From: Gemmatimonadetes bacterium T265
Lineage (GTDB): Bacteria > Gemmatimonadota > Gemmatimonadetes > Gemmatimonadales > Gemmatimonadaceae
Length of the DNA: 64,000 bases
Reading direction: 5' to 3'
NCBI GenBank assembly: GCA_019973575.1
Contig: BPUI01000002.1
Coordinates: 558,001-622,000 of the forward strand
The position numbers and the translations under genes were made by a program. Below the pieces are notes generated by a model. The model was given only the letters and a program-made list of their open reading frames with translations, was not told the DNA's origin and did no database searches. Positions 43,580 to 52,393 of this stretch are shown here, one piece after another. Positions within the stretch are counted from its first letter, which is position 1; each line of letters begins with the position of its first letter.

Positions 43580-44365
43580 ATGAAGATTCCCTCGTCGTGG
43601 CTCGTCGGCGGCGGTGCCGCCGCACTCTGGTTTCGTGAACGTGCCGGGCGCCAAAGCGCCGAGCGCCTCGCGGCCGCAACCCTCGAAGCGCTGTTGAACG
43701 CGATCGACGCGAACGACGCGATGACCGGCGCCCACGTGCGGCGTACCGCCGCGTACTCGCTTATCCTCGCGCGCGCGGCCGGACTCAACGAGCCGTGCCG
43801 TCGAAGTGTCGAACGCGTCGCGCTCTTCCACGACATCGGGAAGATTCACGAGGCGCTTTTCGACATCGTGCATGACGACGCGAAGCTCACGCCGGAGGAG
43901 CGCGATGCGGTCGCCACTCACCCGCAGCGCGGGGCTGACGTGCTCGCGCCGCTCGCGGGCTTCTATCCGGAGCTCGCGGACGGCGTCCTCTCGCACCACG
44001 AGCGGTGGGACGGAACCGGTTACCCGCGCAAGCTGCGCGGGGACGCGATTCCGCTCGAGGCTCGCGTCGTGGCCATCGCCGACACGTTTGACGCGCTCAC
44101 GCACAGTCGACGGTACCACGAGGGTGAGAGCGCACACCGTGGCACCGCCGTGATCGCGGAAGGGCGTGGTACGCAGTTCGACCCCGCGCTCGTCGACCTG
44201 TTTCTCTCGCCGCCCGTCTTCGAGTGTGTCGAGCAGCAAATGCAGGCGAACCGCCCCAAGCCGACGGTGGAGCGGCCGCAAGATCAGGAGCGGCGCACGC
44301 GGGAGCGCGAGTCGGACGTGCCGGACGTTCGCTTCCGGTGGCGCACCGCGCAGCCCGCGTCGTAA
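43580..44365 (+). CDS. HD-GYP-like metal-dependent phosphohydrolase
   Basis: A 261-residue protein with one N-terminal hydrophobic segment (WLVGGGAAALWF) and an HD domain resembling HD-GYP c-di-GMP phosphodiesterases. His in TGAHVRRTAAYS, the HD pair in ALFHDIGKIHE (His84, Asp85), His in VATHPQRGADVL, and HHERWDGTGYP (about 139) match the HD-GYP layout. The GYP triplet is intact, so c-di-GMP hydrolysis is plausible. There is no receiver domain. The C-terminal 35 residues are charged and disordered. ATG 43580 is chosen because the frame upstream lies in the rRNA terminator. Confidence 0.83.
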   Translation: MKIPSSWLVGGGAAALWFRERAGRQSAERLAAATLEALLNAIDANDAMTGAHVRRTAAYSLILARAAGLNEPCRRSVERVALFHDIGKIHEALFDIVHDDAKLTPEERDAVATHPQRGADVLAPLAGFYPELADGVLSHHERWDGTGYPRKLRGDAIPLEARVVAIADTFDALTHSRRYHEGESAHRGTAVIAEGRGTQFDPALVDLFLSPPVFECVEQQMQANRPKPTVERPQDQERRTRERESDVPDVRFRWRTAQPAS

Positions 44366-44378
44366 CGCGGTACAGTCA

Positions 44379-44404
44379 CGCGAGCGGCCTTCCTACCGCT
44401 CGCG
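44379..44404. terminator. Hairpin between convergent genes
   Basis: A 9-bp stem CGCGAGCGG / CCGCTCGCG with an 8-base loop lies in the 48-bp gap between the HD-domain gene and mltG, which converge. It could serve both directions. Confidence 0.6.
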
Positions 44405-44413
44405 GCCGCACGG

Positions 44414-45433
44414 TTACCTGCTCCGCGGTCGCGTGCCCGCGACGCCGGTGCTGTCCGCGGCGGTGCGGGCGAGGGCGCGCGATTCGCGCACGGCCTGCAG
44501 GTGCTGCGCGAACGTCGTGCGGAATTCGTGATGTCCGTCCGGTTGCGCGACGAAGAAAAGGTACGGCACCTGCGCGGGGGTGACGGCGGCTGCGAGGCTC
44601 GGCGTGCCGGGTGATCCGATCGGACCCGGGGGAAGACCGGCGTGCCGATAGGTGTTGTACGGAGAGTCGACGTCGAGGTCGCGGTACAGCACGCGGGCGG
44701 TGTGGTGGCCGAGCGCGTACTGCACCGTCGGGTCGGACTCGAGGCGCATGCCCTTGCGTAGGCGGTTGTAGTACACGGCCGCGATCGCCGGGCGCTCTTC
44801 CGGCCGGACGGCCTCGCGCTCGACGATCGACGCGAGCGTCACCGCGTCGTGACGGCGGAGCGCGAGCGCCTGTAGCCGGTCGTTCCACTCGGGTCGCCAC
44901 GCCTGCTCGAAGCGGGCGACCATCTGCGCGACCGCGTCGCGGGCCGTGGTCCCGTCCGGAAACGTGTAGGTCGCGGGGAACAGGTATCCCTCGAGCGTCG
45001 GCGTGGGCACGTCCAGCTGACGGCGCAGGGCCGTGTCGCGGACGGCCGCCTCGACCGAGTCACGCGGCACCTCGAGTGAGCGCGCGAGTTGGGGCACGAT
45101 CTGTCGCAGCTCCCACCCCTCGACGACGGTCACGACGTGCACCAGCCCCTTGCCGCTGACGAGCGCGTCGGTGAGGGTCGCGTACGAACTTCCGGGACGG
45201 AGCAGGTACGTGCCGGGCTTGATGCGCCGGTCGTGGCGTGCGAACGTCGCGTAGAGGCGGAAGAGCAACGACGAGCGTATGATCCCGCGGCTGGCGAGCG
45301 AATCCGCCGCGGCGCGGAACGACGAGCCGCGCGCGACGACGACGCGCACGGGCTTCTCGCCGGCCGAGGTGGCGCAGGCGACTGTGGCCGACGCGAGTGC
45401 GATCGCCACCGCGGTCCGGAGGACGCGACGCAT
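44414..45433 (-). CDS. mltG: MltG-like endolytic murein transglycosylase
   Basis: A 339-residue YceG/MltG protein that cuts nascent glycan strands in the periplasm. It carries a lipoprotein-like signal (SATVAC). A LysM-like segment VARGSSFRAAADSLASRGII is followed by the catalytic domain: VVEGWELRQIVP, EGYLFPATYTF, ASIVEREA with the catalytic Glu (about 205) and PYNTYRHAGLPPGPI. E. coli MltG has a transmembrane anchor, so lipidation here is a variation. It lies 8 bp after ruvX; mltG-ruvX neighbours are common. Confidence 0.92.
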   Translation of the reverse strand: MRRVLRTAVAIALASATVACATSAGEKPVRVVVARGSSFRAAADSLASRGIIRSSLLFRLYATFARHDRRIKPGTYLLRPGSSYATLTDALVSGKGLVHVVTVVEGWELRQIVPQLARSLEVPRDSVEAAVRDTALRRQLDVPTPTLEGYLFPATYTFPDGTTARDAVAQMVARFEQAWRPEWNDRLQALALRRHDAVTLASIVEREAVRPEERPAIAAVYYNRLRKGMRLESDPTVQYALGHHTARVLYRDLDVDSPYNTYRHAGLPPGPIGSPGTPSLAAAVTPAQVPYLFFVAQPDGHHEFRTTFAQHLQAVRESRALARTAADSTGVAGTRPRSR

Positions 45434-45441
45434 GGGCGGCG

Positions 45442-45927
45442 TTAGGCCGTGTCGCCGTCGGAGGTCGCGCCCGCCGCCGTCTCGTTCGCCAGGAGCGCCA
45501 GCGCGTGTCGCAGCAGGACCGCGGCCGCGAGCGCATCGACGTCTTCCTTGCGCCCGCGGACCGAGCCGCCCATCTCGCGCACGGCACGCAGGGCCGCGGC
45601 CGTGGTGTAGCGCTCGTCGACGAGGCGGACGGGAAGGCCGGTTCGGCGCTCGAGTTCTGCGCCGATGTGGCGGACCTCGAGCGCGCGCGGCGTGTCCTCG
45701 CCCGCGCCGTCGAGCGGTAGGCCGAGCACGAACGCGACCGCTTCGAGCGACTCGGCGCGTCGCACGATTTCGGCGATCGGCGGTCGCTTGCCCGGGCGCC
45801 GCAGGATCGCCCCGGCCGGCGTGGCGATGATGCCGAGCGGGTCGCTCACCGCGAGGCCGACGCGGCGCTCGCCGTAGTCGACGGCGAGGACGCGTCCGCG
45901 CGGGAACGGCGCGTCGCCGCCGGTCAC
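45442..45927 (-). CDS. ruvX: RuvX/YqgF-family putative pre-16S rRNA nuclease
   Basis: A 161-residue RNase H-like fold protein: [21 protein letters not shown] carries the first catalytic Asp, [16 protein letters not shown] the middle region, and [11 protein letters not shown] plus [13 protein letters not shown] the rest. E. coli YqgF processes the 16S 5' end. GTG 45927 overlaps the rho stop (GTGA), so it is coupled to rho. Confidence 0.92.
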   Translation of the reverse strand: MTGGDAPFPRGRVLAVDYGERRVGLAVSDPLGIIATPAGAILRRPGKRPPIAEIVRRAESLEAVAFVLGLPLDGAGEDTPRALEVRHIGAELERRTGLPVRLVDERYTTAAALRAVREMGGSVRGRKEDVDALAAAVLLRHALALLANETAAGATSDGDTA

Positions 45928-47201
45928 GCCCGGGCCATCTCGGCGAAGAACTCCCGGTTGGTGCGCGTGCGCCCCATGCGTTGCAGCAAGAACGTCATCG
46001 CCTCGTCGCTCGGCATGCTACTCAGGAAGTTGCGCAGCAGGTACACGCGGTTCGCCTCGTCCCGGTCGAAGAGCAACTCCTCGCGCCGGGTGCCCGACCG
46101 GTTGAAGTCGAACGCGGGATAGATCCGCCGCTCGGCCAGCTTGCGGTCGAGGACGAGCTCCATGTTGCCGGTGCCCTTGAACTCCTCGAAGATGACCTCG
46201 TCCATGCGCGAACCCGTCTCGACGAGGGCGGTCGCGATAATGGTGAGTGAACCGCCGCCGTCGATCTTGCGCGCGGAGCCGAAGAAGCGCTTCGGCTTCT
46301 CCATCGCCTTCGCGTCGACGCCGCCGGAGAGCGTCTTCCCCGACGTCGGCACGACGGTGTTGTGCGCGCGGGCGAGGCGGGTGATCGAGTCGAGCAGGAT
46401 GACGACGTCGCGGCCGTGTTCGACGAGCCGCTTGGCCTTTTCGAGGACCATCTCCGCCACCTGCACGTGCCGGTCGGCCGCTTCGTCGAACGTGGAGCTG
46501 ATGACCTCTGCCTTCGGCACGCGCAGTTGCATGTCGGTCACCTCTTCGGGCCGCTCGTCGATGAGCAGGACGATGAGGGTGATTTCGGGGTGGTTCTCCG
46601 CGATCGCGTTCGCGAGCTTTTGCAGGAGCACCGTCTTGCCGCCCCGGGGGGGGGCGACGATCAGGCCGCGCTGGCCCTTGCCGAGCGGCGCGATGACGTC
46701 GGTGAGACGCGTGCTCGGGTCGCCGTCGGTGGTTTCGAGGTGGATCCGCTCGTCGGGGAAGCGCGGCTTCAGGTTGTCGAAGGCGACGCGCTGTTTGGCG
46801 CGTTCGGGCTCGTCGCCGTTGATGCGCTCGACCTTGAGCAGGGCGAGGTACTTCTCCCACTCCTTGGGCGGGCGGACCTGTCCGGTGACCGAGTCGCCCG
46901 TACGCAGGTCGAAGCGCTTGATCTGCGACGGCGAGACGTAGATGTCGTCGGGGCTATATAGGTAGTTCCAGTCCTGACTACGCAGGAAGCCGTACCCTTC
47001 GGGGAGTACTTCGAGCACGCCCTCACCGCGGAGCGTGACGTCGGCGTCGAGCAGCGCCTGCTCGATGCGGAAGATCAGCTCCTGCTTGCGAAGCCCGGTG
47101 TAGTTGGAAATGGCGAGCTCGTCGGCGAGGGCGTGCAGCTCGGGGAGCGAGCGGCGTTTCAGCTCGACGATGTCGACCGGCGGGGGATCGGCCCCCGGCA
47201 T
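45924..47201 (-). CDS. rho: Transcription termination factor Rho
   Basis: A 425-residue hexameric RNA helicase (E. coli 419). The N-terminal SAP-like helix bundle ([17 protein letters not shown]) is followed by the cold-shock RNA-binding domain ([20 protein letters not shown]). The RecA-like motor has Walker A APPRGGKT, Walker [15 protein letters not shown], the Q-loop [18 protein letters not shown] and a [19 protein letters not shown]-loop. The start is placed at ATG 47201; the frame is open upstream but that part has no Rho similarity. Expected to terminate many GC-rich transcripts here that lack T-tracts. Confidence 0.96.
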   Translation of the reverse strand: MPGADPPPVDIVELKRRSLPELHALADELAISNYTGLRKQELIFRIEQALLDADVTLRGEGVLEVLPEGYGFLRSQDWNYLYSPDDIYVSPSQIKRFDLRTGDSVTGQVRPPKEWEKYLALLKVERINGDEPERAKQRVAFDNLKPRFPDERIHLETTDGDPSTRLTDVIAPLGKGQRGLIVAPPRGGKTVLLQKLANAIAENHPEITLIVLLIDERPEEVTDMQLRVPKAEVISSTFDEAADRHVQVAEMVLEKAKRLVEHGRDVVILLDSITRLARAHNTVVPTSGKTLSGGVDAKAMEKPKRFFGSARKIDGGGSLTIIATALVETGSRMDEVIFEEFKGTGNMELVLDRKLAERRIYPAFDFNRSGTRREELLFDRDEANRVYLLRNFLSSMPSDEAMTFLLQRMGRTRTNREFFAEMARA

Positions 47202-47509
47202 GAGTTCACCGGGCACAGCGGGGCGGGCGGGAGGGGAGGGAGAGCGGCAGGGCGGCACGACGCGCCGACGATCCGGCGAGAGGTGCCGTCTTTCGCACGA
47301 CCGATGCCGAGCGGGGCGCGAGCGAACGGATGCACCGACCGGGCGCACGCGCGCGCTCCCACCCGCGAACCAGCGTCGGCCGGCTTCGGCGGCGGCGGGA
47401 CTCGTCGCCGGTCTGGTCGCGCTACGTGTTAGGCAGCGGCGGGGTGGCGCCGCGGTCGCGCCCGGGCAAGAAACCCGGGCCGCCCAGACGCGTCAAGCAA
47501 CGTCGCGCG
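47202..47509. other. 308-bp spacer between mlaD-like gene and rho
   Basis: No gene, hairpin or clear promoter is recognised. It should hold the rho leader and promoter on the minus strand. It contains a GTTAGGC heptamer at about 47428. Confidence 0.4.
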
Positions 47510-48466
47510 TCAGAACGCGATGTAACGGAGCGGGTTGCGGCGCGTGTCGGCGAGGAGCGCGTCGAGTTCCGTGCGCGCGCCGGCGAGTTCGCGGCGGAGC
47601 CGTGCGTCCTGACGCAGGCGGCCGGCGGTCCCGTCGGGCGAGTCGAGCAGGCGTTGCACGTCGGCCAGGTCGGTGCGCAGTGAGTCGAGGCTGCGCCAGA
47701 GCGCCGAATCGGTCCGGAAGCGTCCGGGCGACGTCCCGGGGTTGGCGAGCCGGTCGCGGATCACGTTCACGCGCGCGAGCACGGCCCGGGCGCGATCCGT
47801 GAGCGGACCGGTGCGGACGGCGCCGATCGTTCCGCCCGCGGTGCCCGCGCGCTCGGCGATGCGGCCGAGGACCTGGGCGGTGGCGGCGAGGCGATCGCTG
47901 CCGCCGACGCCGATGGCGCCGAGCGTGCCCTGGGCGGTCCGGAGTTGGACGGCCAGGACGCGCAGGTTGTCGACGATGAGGGGCAACTCGGTACCAGCCG
48001 TCGAGGTGACGCGCGCGCGGAGCGTCTCGAACTGGTCGTTCGGGTTCGCGAAGAGCGTGTCGCCGTCGCGAACGGGCGGCCCTGTATTGATGCTGCTCGT
48101 AGCGACCGCGATGACCGGCGATCCGATGAGGCTCGTGCCCGGCCGGACGGCGACCCGCGCGCCGCGTCGGATCAGTGTCTGGTGTTCGGCGAGCACCTCA
48201 AGCGTGAGCAGGACGCGGAGCGCGGTGTCCACACTCGGCGGTCGAAATCCGAGGGCCTGGACGCGGCCGACCTTCTGTCCGGCGAGCCAGACCTCGCTGC
48301 CCGGGAGGACGCCCGTGGCATCGGGCGTGGCGGCGTAGAGCGTGATCGTGCGGCCGTGAAGCGCGCCGACGCGTGCGAAGAGGAGCACGACGAGCCCGGC
48401 GCCGATCGTAGCGGCGAGGGCGACGATGCCGACGGTGACGTCGCGCCAGCTCTGGGGCCGAGCCAT
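47510..48466 (-). CDS. MCE/MlaD-family protein
   Basis: A 318-residue protein with one N-terminal transmembrane helix (VTVGIVALAATIGAGLVVLLF) and a single MCE domain: TLYAATPDATGVLPGSEVWLAGQKVGRVQ, then PGTSLIGSPVIAV. The remainder is a long helical region (LRRELAGARTELDALLAD), as in MlaD-like lipid-transport proteins that form hexameric rings between the membranes. No MlaE/MlaF homologues are in the window. ATG 48466 directly precedes the helix. Confidence 0.87.
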   Translation of the reverse strand: MARPQSWRDVTVGIVALAATIGAGLVVLLFARVGALHGRTITLYAATPDATGVLPGSEVWLAGQKVGRVQALGFRPPSVDTALRVLLTLEVLAEHQTLIRRGARVAVRPGTSLIGSPVIAVATSSINTGPPVRDGDTLFANPNDQFETLRARVTSTAGTELPLIVDNLRVLAVQLRTAQGTLGAIGVGGSDRLAATAQVLGRIAERAGTAGGTIGAVRTGPLTDRARAVLARVNVIRDRLANPGTSPGRFRTDSALWRSLDSLRTDLADVQRLLDSPDGTAGRLRQDARLRRELAGARTELDALLADTRRNPLRYIAF

Positions 48467-48596
48467 GCGCGCGGTCGGGGCAAGGGGCGGACCAGGCACA
48501 CCGGGCCGGTCTGCACGCGGGTGACGACGCGAACGCCCCCACTCGGCGGGCGGGTGGGGGCGGTACGACGGGTAGTCGAGCGCGGAACGCTTGAAA

Positions 48597-48670
48597 CGCG
48601 CGTGACAGGATTCGAACCTGTGACCTTCGGCTCCGGAGGCCGACGCTCTATCCAACTGAGCTACACGCGC
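48597..48670 (-). tRNA. tRNA-Arg (anticodon CCG)
   Basis: The minus strand folds as a standard cloverleaf: acceptor GCGCGTG/CACGCGC, D arm GCTCAGTTGGATAGAGC, anticodon stem TCGGC/GCCGA with loop CTCCGGA (anticodon CCG, codon CGG) and T arm ACAGG-TTCGAAT-CCTGT. The discriminator is G and CCA is not encoded. Confidence 0.95.
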
Positions 48671-48869
48671 AACGCGCACGCCGCATGACGCGCGGGGGCG
48701 TACTCGGGGCGACGCCATCCGATCCAGCGACGTGACCGTCGGACGCTGGCCGGGCGCGCCTTCTGCCGCGAACGGTAAGCGTGCCCACCACGATCCGCAA
48801 CAGTGCCCGAGGGCCACTCCTCCGGCATCTGCGACCCCGGGACGTGTACCGTCGAGGGTCGCGGCGGGC

Positions 48870-48878
48870 GTAAGTTGC
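48870..48878 (+). promoter_or_regulatory. Candidate -10 element GTAAGTTGC
   Basis: Identical to the 9-mer at the start of the other kinase operon. It lies 80 bp before the kinase GTG in a spacer (48671-48957) with no gene. Confidence 0.4.
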
Positions 48879-48957
48879 ACGGCAAGTACGCCCCGTCGTG
48901 TCGCTTCCCCGTTCTGGCGGCGCCGTGCTTTCACTTGCCCCGACCTGAGCCGCCGAC

Positions 48958-50790
48958 GTGCCGCTGCAGCGCGCGCTGCTCCTGCTCATCATTACCACCC
49001 TGCTGGCCGGCATCGTGCCCGCGGGTGTGGTCATCGACCGGCGGCTCGCCCGCGAGGTCGAGGCGCGGGCGCGCGACGATCTCGCGCACGCGCCGCGCAT
49101 GGTGGCCGACCGCGATCTGGTGCTCGCCGAGGGGCTGGTGATGCACGCCCGGGACGTGGCGCACGCGCCCGGCCTCGCCGACGCGGTCGCGCGCGGGGAT
49201 CGAGCGGCCGCCGTGCGCGTGGCGGAGGCGGCGCGCGGCGCGTTCGGCGACGCGGTCGTGATCGTGACGGCCTCCGGTGGGCGCTGGGCCGGGCCCGATC
49301 CGGGCGCGATGCTCGTCGACGCCACGCGCCGCGGTCAGATGCCCGTCTCCGTCGTCTCGGACAGCGGCGCGTTGCACTCGGTCACGCTCGCCCCGGTCAT
49401 GCGCGGCGGCGTGTGGCTCGGGGCCGCGGGGGTGAGCGTGGCGCTCGGCCGTCCCGCGGCCGGGATCCTCGCCGCCCTCACGCGCGCCGACGTGCTGATC
49501 CTGGGCGCGCGGGGCGCGCTCACCGCGTCGACGACGCCCGACACCGTGGCGCGCGTCATCGCCCGGCACGCGGGCGCGTGGCCGCGCGACGGCCAGGTCC
49601 GGGAGGTGCGCGACGGCGCGCGCCGGTACCTCGTCGCGACCGCCCCGGTGGGCGACGTCGCGACGCTGGTGTTCGTCCGCGACCTCACGCGCGACCTCGC
49701 CGTGCTGCCCGCGTTCCGCCGCGTGGTGGTGCTGAGCGGGGTCGCGGCGGTGCTGCTCGGCCTGCTATTAGGCACCACCGCGGCGCGCCGCCTCGCGCGC
49801 CCGGTGACCGTGCTCGCCGGCGCCGCGGACCGCCTGGCGGCCGGCGACGTCGGGGCGCCACTGACGCACTCGCGCATCCGCGAGATCACGCGCCTGTCCG
49901 ACGCGTTCGACGCGATGCGCCGCGCGCTGGTCGCGCGCCTCGCCGAGCTGACGCTCGCGAACCGCGAGCTCGCCGACCGTCAGGCGCGGCTCGAGGCCGC
50001 GCAGTCGGAAATCCTGCAGCGCGAGCGGCTGGCAGTGAGTAGCCGGTTGGTCGCCGAGCTGGCGCACGAGATCCGCAACCCGATCGCCAACCTCCGCAAC
50101 TGCCTGGAGATCGTGCGGCGGCGTGTGGACCACGACCCGCAGGGACGCGAGTTCGCCGACCTGGCGATCGACGAGCTGCTGCGCATGCACGAGCTCGCGG
50201 AGCAGCTGCTCGACCTCAACCGGCCGCGGGACCCGGCGGTGCGCGTCTGCGACGTGGACGTCGTGGTGCGCGAGGTGGCCGTGCTGGCGTCGGCGGCGCT
50301 CGTGCCGGACGCGCTCCGGCTCGACGTCGTCCGCGTGGGCGGGCCGGTCCGCCGTGCGGCCATCGCGCCCGACGCGCTCAAACAGGTGCTGCTGAACCTC
50401 GTCCAGAACGCACGCGAGGCGCTCGCCGATCCGTCGCACGTGCGGTCGGCGCCGGGGCGGATCGCGATCGGCGTGCGCTCCGACGGACGCACGGTCACGA
50501 TCGAGGTCGCGGACGACGGCCCCGGCATGGCGGCCGACGTCCTCCGCCGCGCGTTCGACCCGTTCTTCACGACCAAGGGCGCGGTGCACGGCGTCGGCCT
50601 CGGCCTGTTCGTGGCCGCGGGGCTCGTGCGGGGCGCGGGCGGACGCCTAACGGCCGCGAACCGGCCCGAGGGCGGGGCGCGATTCCGCGTGGAGTTGCCC
50701 GTCGCGCCGGAGGCGGACGCCGCGGCGGAGGACGGGGTCGATCGCTCCAACGCGCCGGGGCACGGCGCCCCCCTACTGGAAGCCCGATGA
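48958..50790 (+). CDS. Sensor histidine kinase with periplasmic sensor and HAMP
   Basis: A 610-residue kinase. A first transmembrane helix (about 5-25) and a second (about 260-280) enclose a periplasmic domain of about 230 residues that looks Cache-like (RDDLAHAPRMVADRDLVLAEGL). A HAMP linker (RRLARPVTVLAGAADRLAAGD) and coiled coil precede the His box LAHEIRNPIANLRNCLEI (His about 370). ATPase motifs are NLVQNAREAL, ADDGPGM, FFTTK and GVGLGLFVA. It overlaps the response regulator by 4 bases (ATGA), so the two form a pair. Start GTG 48958. Confidence 0.9.
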   Translation: MPLQRALLLLIITTLLAGIVPAGVVIDRRLAREVEARARDDLAHAPRMVADRDLVLAEGLVMHARDVAHAPGLADAVARGDRAAAVRVAEAARGAFGDAVVIVTASGGRWAGPDPGAMLVDATRRGQMPVSVVSDSGALHSVTLAPVMRGGVWLGAAGVSVALGRPAAGILAALTRADVLILGARGALTASTTPDTVARVIARHAGAWPRDGQVREVRDGARRYLVATAPVGDVATLVFVRDLTRDLAVLPAFRRVVVLSGVAAVLLGLLLGTTAARRLARPVTVLAGAADRLAAGDVGAPLTHSRIREITRLSDAFDAMRRALVARLAELTLANRELADRQARLEAAQSEILQRERLAVSSRLVAELAHEIRNPIANLRNCLEIVRRRVDHDPQGREFADLAIDELLRMHELAEQLLDLNRPRDPAVRVCDVDVVVREVAVLASAALVPDALRLDVVRVGGPVRRAAIAPDALKQVLLNLVQNAREALADPSHVRSAPGRIAIGVRSDGRTVTIEVADDGPGMAADVLRRAFDPFFTTKGAVHGVGLGLFVAAGLVRGAGGRLTAANRPEGGARFRVELPVAPEADAAAEDGVDRSNAPGHGAPLLEAR

Positions 50791-52157
50791 CACCGACCGG
50801 CCTAACGCCGCGCGTCCTCGTCGTCGATGACGACCGCGTCTTCCGCCTCTCCACGGCCGCTCTGCTGGAGGCCGACGGGTACGCCGTGCACGCCGTGGCG
50901 AACGGCCAGGAGGCCGTCGAGGCGCTGCGCGCGTCGCGGTTCGACGCGATGCTGCTCGATCTGAAGATGCCCGGCGCGGACGGGATCGCCGTGGTCGAGG
51001 CGCTCCGGCTCTGGGGCGACGGGATCCCGGTGCTGATGATCTCGGGCTTCGGCACGGTCGGCGACGCCGTGCGCGCGCTCCAGATCGGCGCCGACGATTT
51101 CCTCACCAAACCAGTCGAGCCCGACCTCCTGTCCGCGCGCCTCGGCGAGCTGCTCGAGCGCCGGCCCGCGGCGCGCGCCGACGCGGGCGCGGCACGCGGC
51201 GGGATGGTCGGGCGCGTGCCGGCGATGCTCGCCTTGTTCTCGGCGCTCGCCCAGGTCGCGCCGACCGAGTCGACGGTGTTGATCACCGGGGAGACCGGTA
51301 CCGGTAAGGAGCTGGCCGCGCGCGCGGTTCATCAGCAGTCCGGACGGCGGGGCGGCCCCTTTGTGGCGGTGGACTGCGGCGCGCTCTCGGAGGGGTTGCT
51401 GGAAAGCGAGCTGTTCGGCCACGTGCGGGGCGCGTTCACCGGGGCGACGCGCGACAAGCCCGGGCTGTTCGAGGCCGCCTCGGGCGGGACGATCTTCCTC
51501 GACGAGATCGGGGGGGTGAGCGTCGCGTTGCAGCAACGGTTGTTGCGCGTGCTGCAGGAGCGCGAGGCGACCCGCGTCGGCGCGATCCGTCCGACGCGGG
51601 TCGCCGTTCGCGTGATCGCGGCGACGAACCGGGAGTTGCGGGCGGAGGTGCGGGCCGGGCGGTTCCGCGAGGACCTGTTCTACCGCCTGAACGTGTTCCC
51701 GGTGGAGCTGCCCGCGCTGCGCGATCGGCGAGGGGACATCCCGCTCCTCGTCGAGCACGCGCTCGCGCGGACGGGACGGAAGACGACGGCGATCTCCTGC
51801 TGCTCGCCGTTCGCGACGCGGCTGCTGCGCGCGTACGACTGGCCCGGCAACGTGCGCGAGCTGTTCGCGGTCGTCGAGCGCGCGGCGATCCTCGCGGGTG
51901 GCGGGCGGATCGAGGCGCAGCACCTGCCGCCCGAGGTGCGCGAAGCCGGCGGGGCCGGTACGGGACCGGACGTGCGGTACCGTACGGACGGCGCCGAGGG
52001 CGACGAGCGCGAGGCGATCGTCGCCGCCCTCGCGCAGACCGGCGGCGCGCTCGCGCGGGCCGCGGACCTCCTCGGCATGGGACGCACGACCCTCTGGCGC
52101 AAGCTCAAAGCGTACGGCCTCGACGCGACCGAACCCGCGGGGCGTCCGAAGGGCTAA
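50787..52157 (+). CDS. Sigma-54-dependent response regulator, NtrC family
   Basis: A 456-residue regulator: receiver domain with Asp58 (LLDLKMPG), AAA+ domain with GETGTGKE and GAFTGA (sigma-54 contact), the arginine-finger region WPGNVREL, and a C-terminal Fis-type HTH ending LWRKLKAYGLDATEPAGRPKG and a stop. It is the partner of the kinase it overlaps. It shows where such a protein normally ends and so highlights the missing stop in the paralogous regulator at 24796-26158. Likely targets are nearby dyads (52193-52237), which is inference. Confidence 0.93.
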   Translation: MTPTGLTPRVLVVDDDRVFRLSTAALLEADGYAVHAVANGQEAVEALRASRFDAMLLDLKMPGADGIAVVEALRLWGDGIPVLMISGFGTVGDAVRALQIGADDFLTKPVEPDLLSARLGELLERRPAARADAGAARGGMVGRVPAMLALFSALAQVAPTESTVLITGETGTGKELAARAVHQQSGRRGGPFVAVDCGALSEGLLESELFGHVRGAFTGATRDKPGLFEAASGGTIFLDEIGGVSVALQQRLLRVLQEREATRVGAIRPTRVAVRVIAATNRELRAEVRAGRFREDLFYRLNVFPVELPALRDRRGDIPLLVEHALARTGRKTTAISCCSPFATRLLRAYDWPGNVRELFAVVERAAILAGGGRIEAQHLPPEVREAGGAGTGPDVRYRTDGAEGDEREAIVAALAQTGGALARAADLLGMGRTTLWRKLKAYGLDATEPAGRPKG

Positions 52158-52192
52158 GTCCGGTCGAATCGCCCGGCGACCGTCCCGGCGAG

Positions 52193-52237
52193 CGTTCCGC
52201 GAAACGTTTCACCGGCCCACGCGACGTTCCGTGAACG
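52193..52237 (+). promoter_or_regulatory. Two related dyads downstream of the NtrC-type gene
   Basis: CGTTCCGCGAAACG (52193-52206) and CGTTCCGTGAACG (52225-52237) share CGTTCCG(C/T)GAA, each with partial twofold symmetry, 18 bp apart. The first overlaps the perfect palindrome GAAACGTTTC (52201-52210). They lie 157-201 bp before the lactonase-like gene. Confidence 0.4.
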
Positions 52238-52393
52238 CCGCCGGCGGCGCACGAATGCCCGCGTCAACGGCGTAAGTGCAGCGCGGAGAAAGTGTTATGG
52301 CGACCGCTGGGTGTGGTGGCCGTGGGCGCCCGTCGTGCCTCGGTCGGGGGGCGCAACTACCACCGTCGACCCATCACCCCGGAACTGTTCGCC

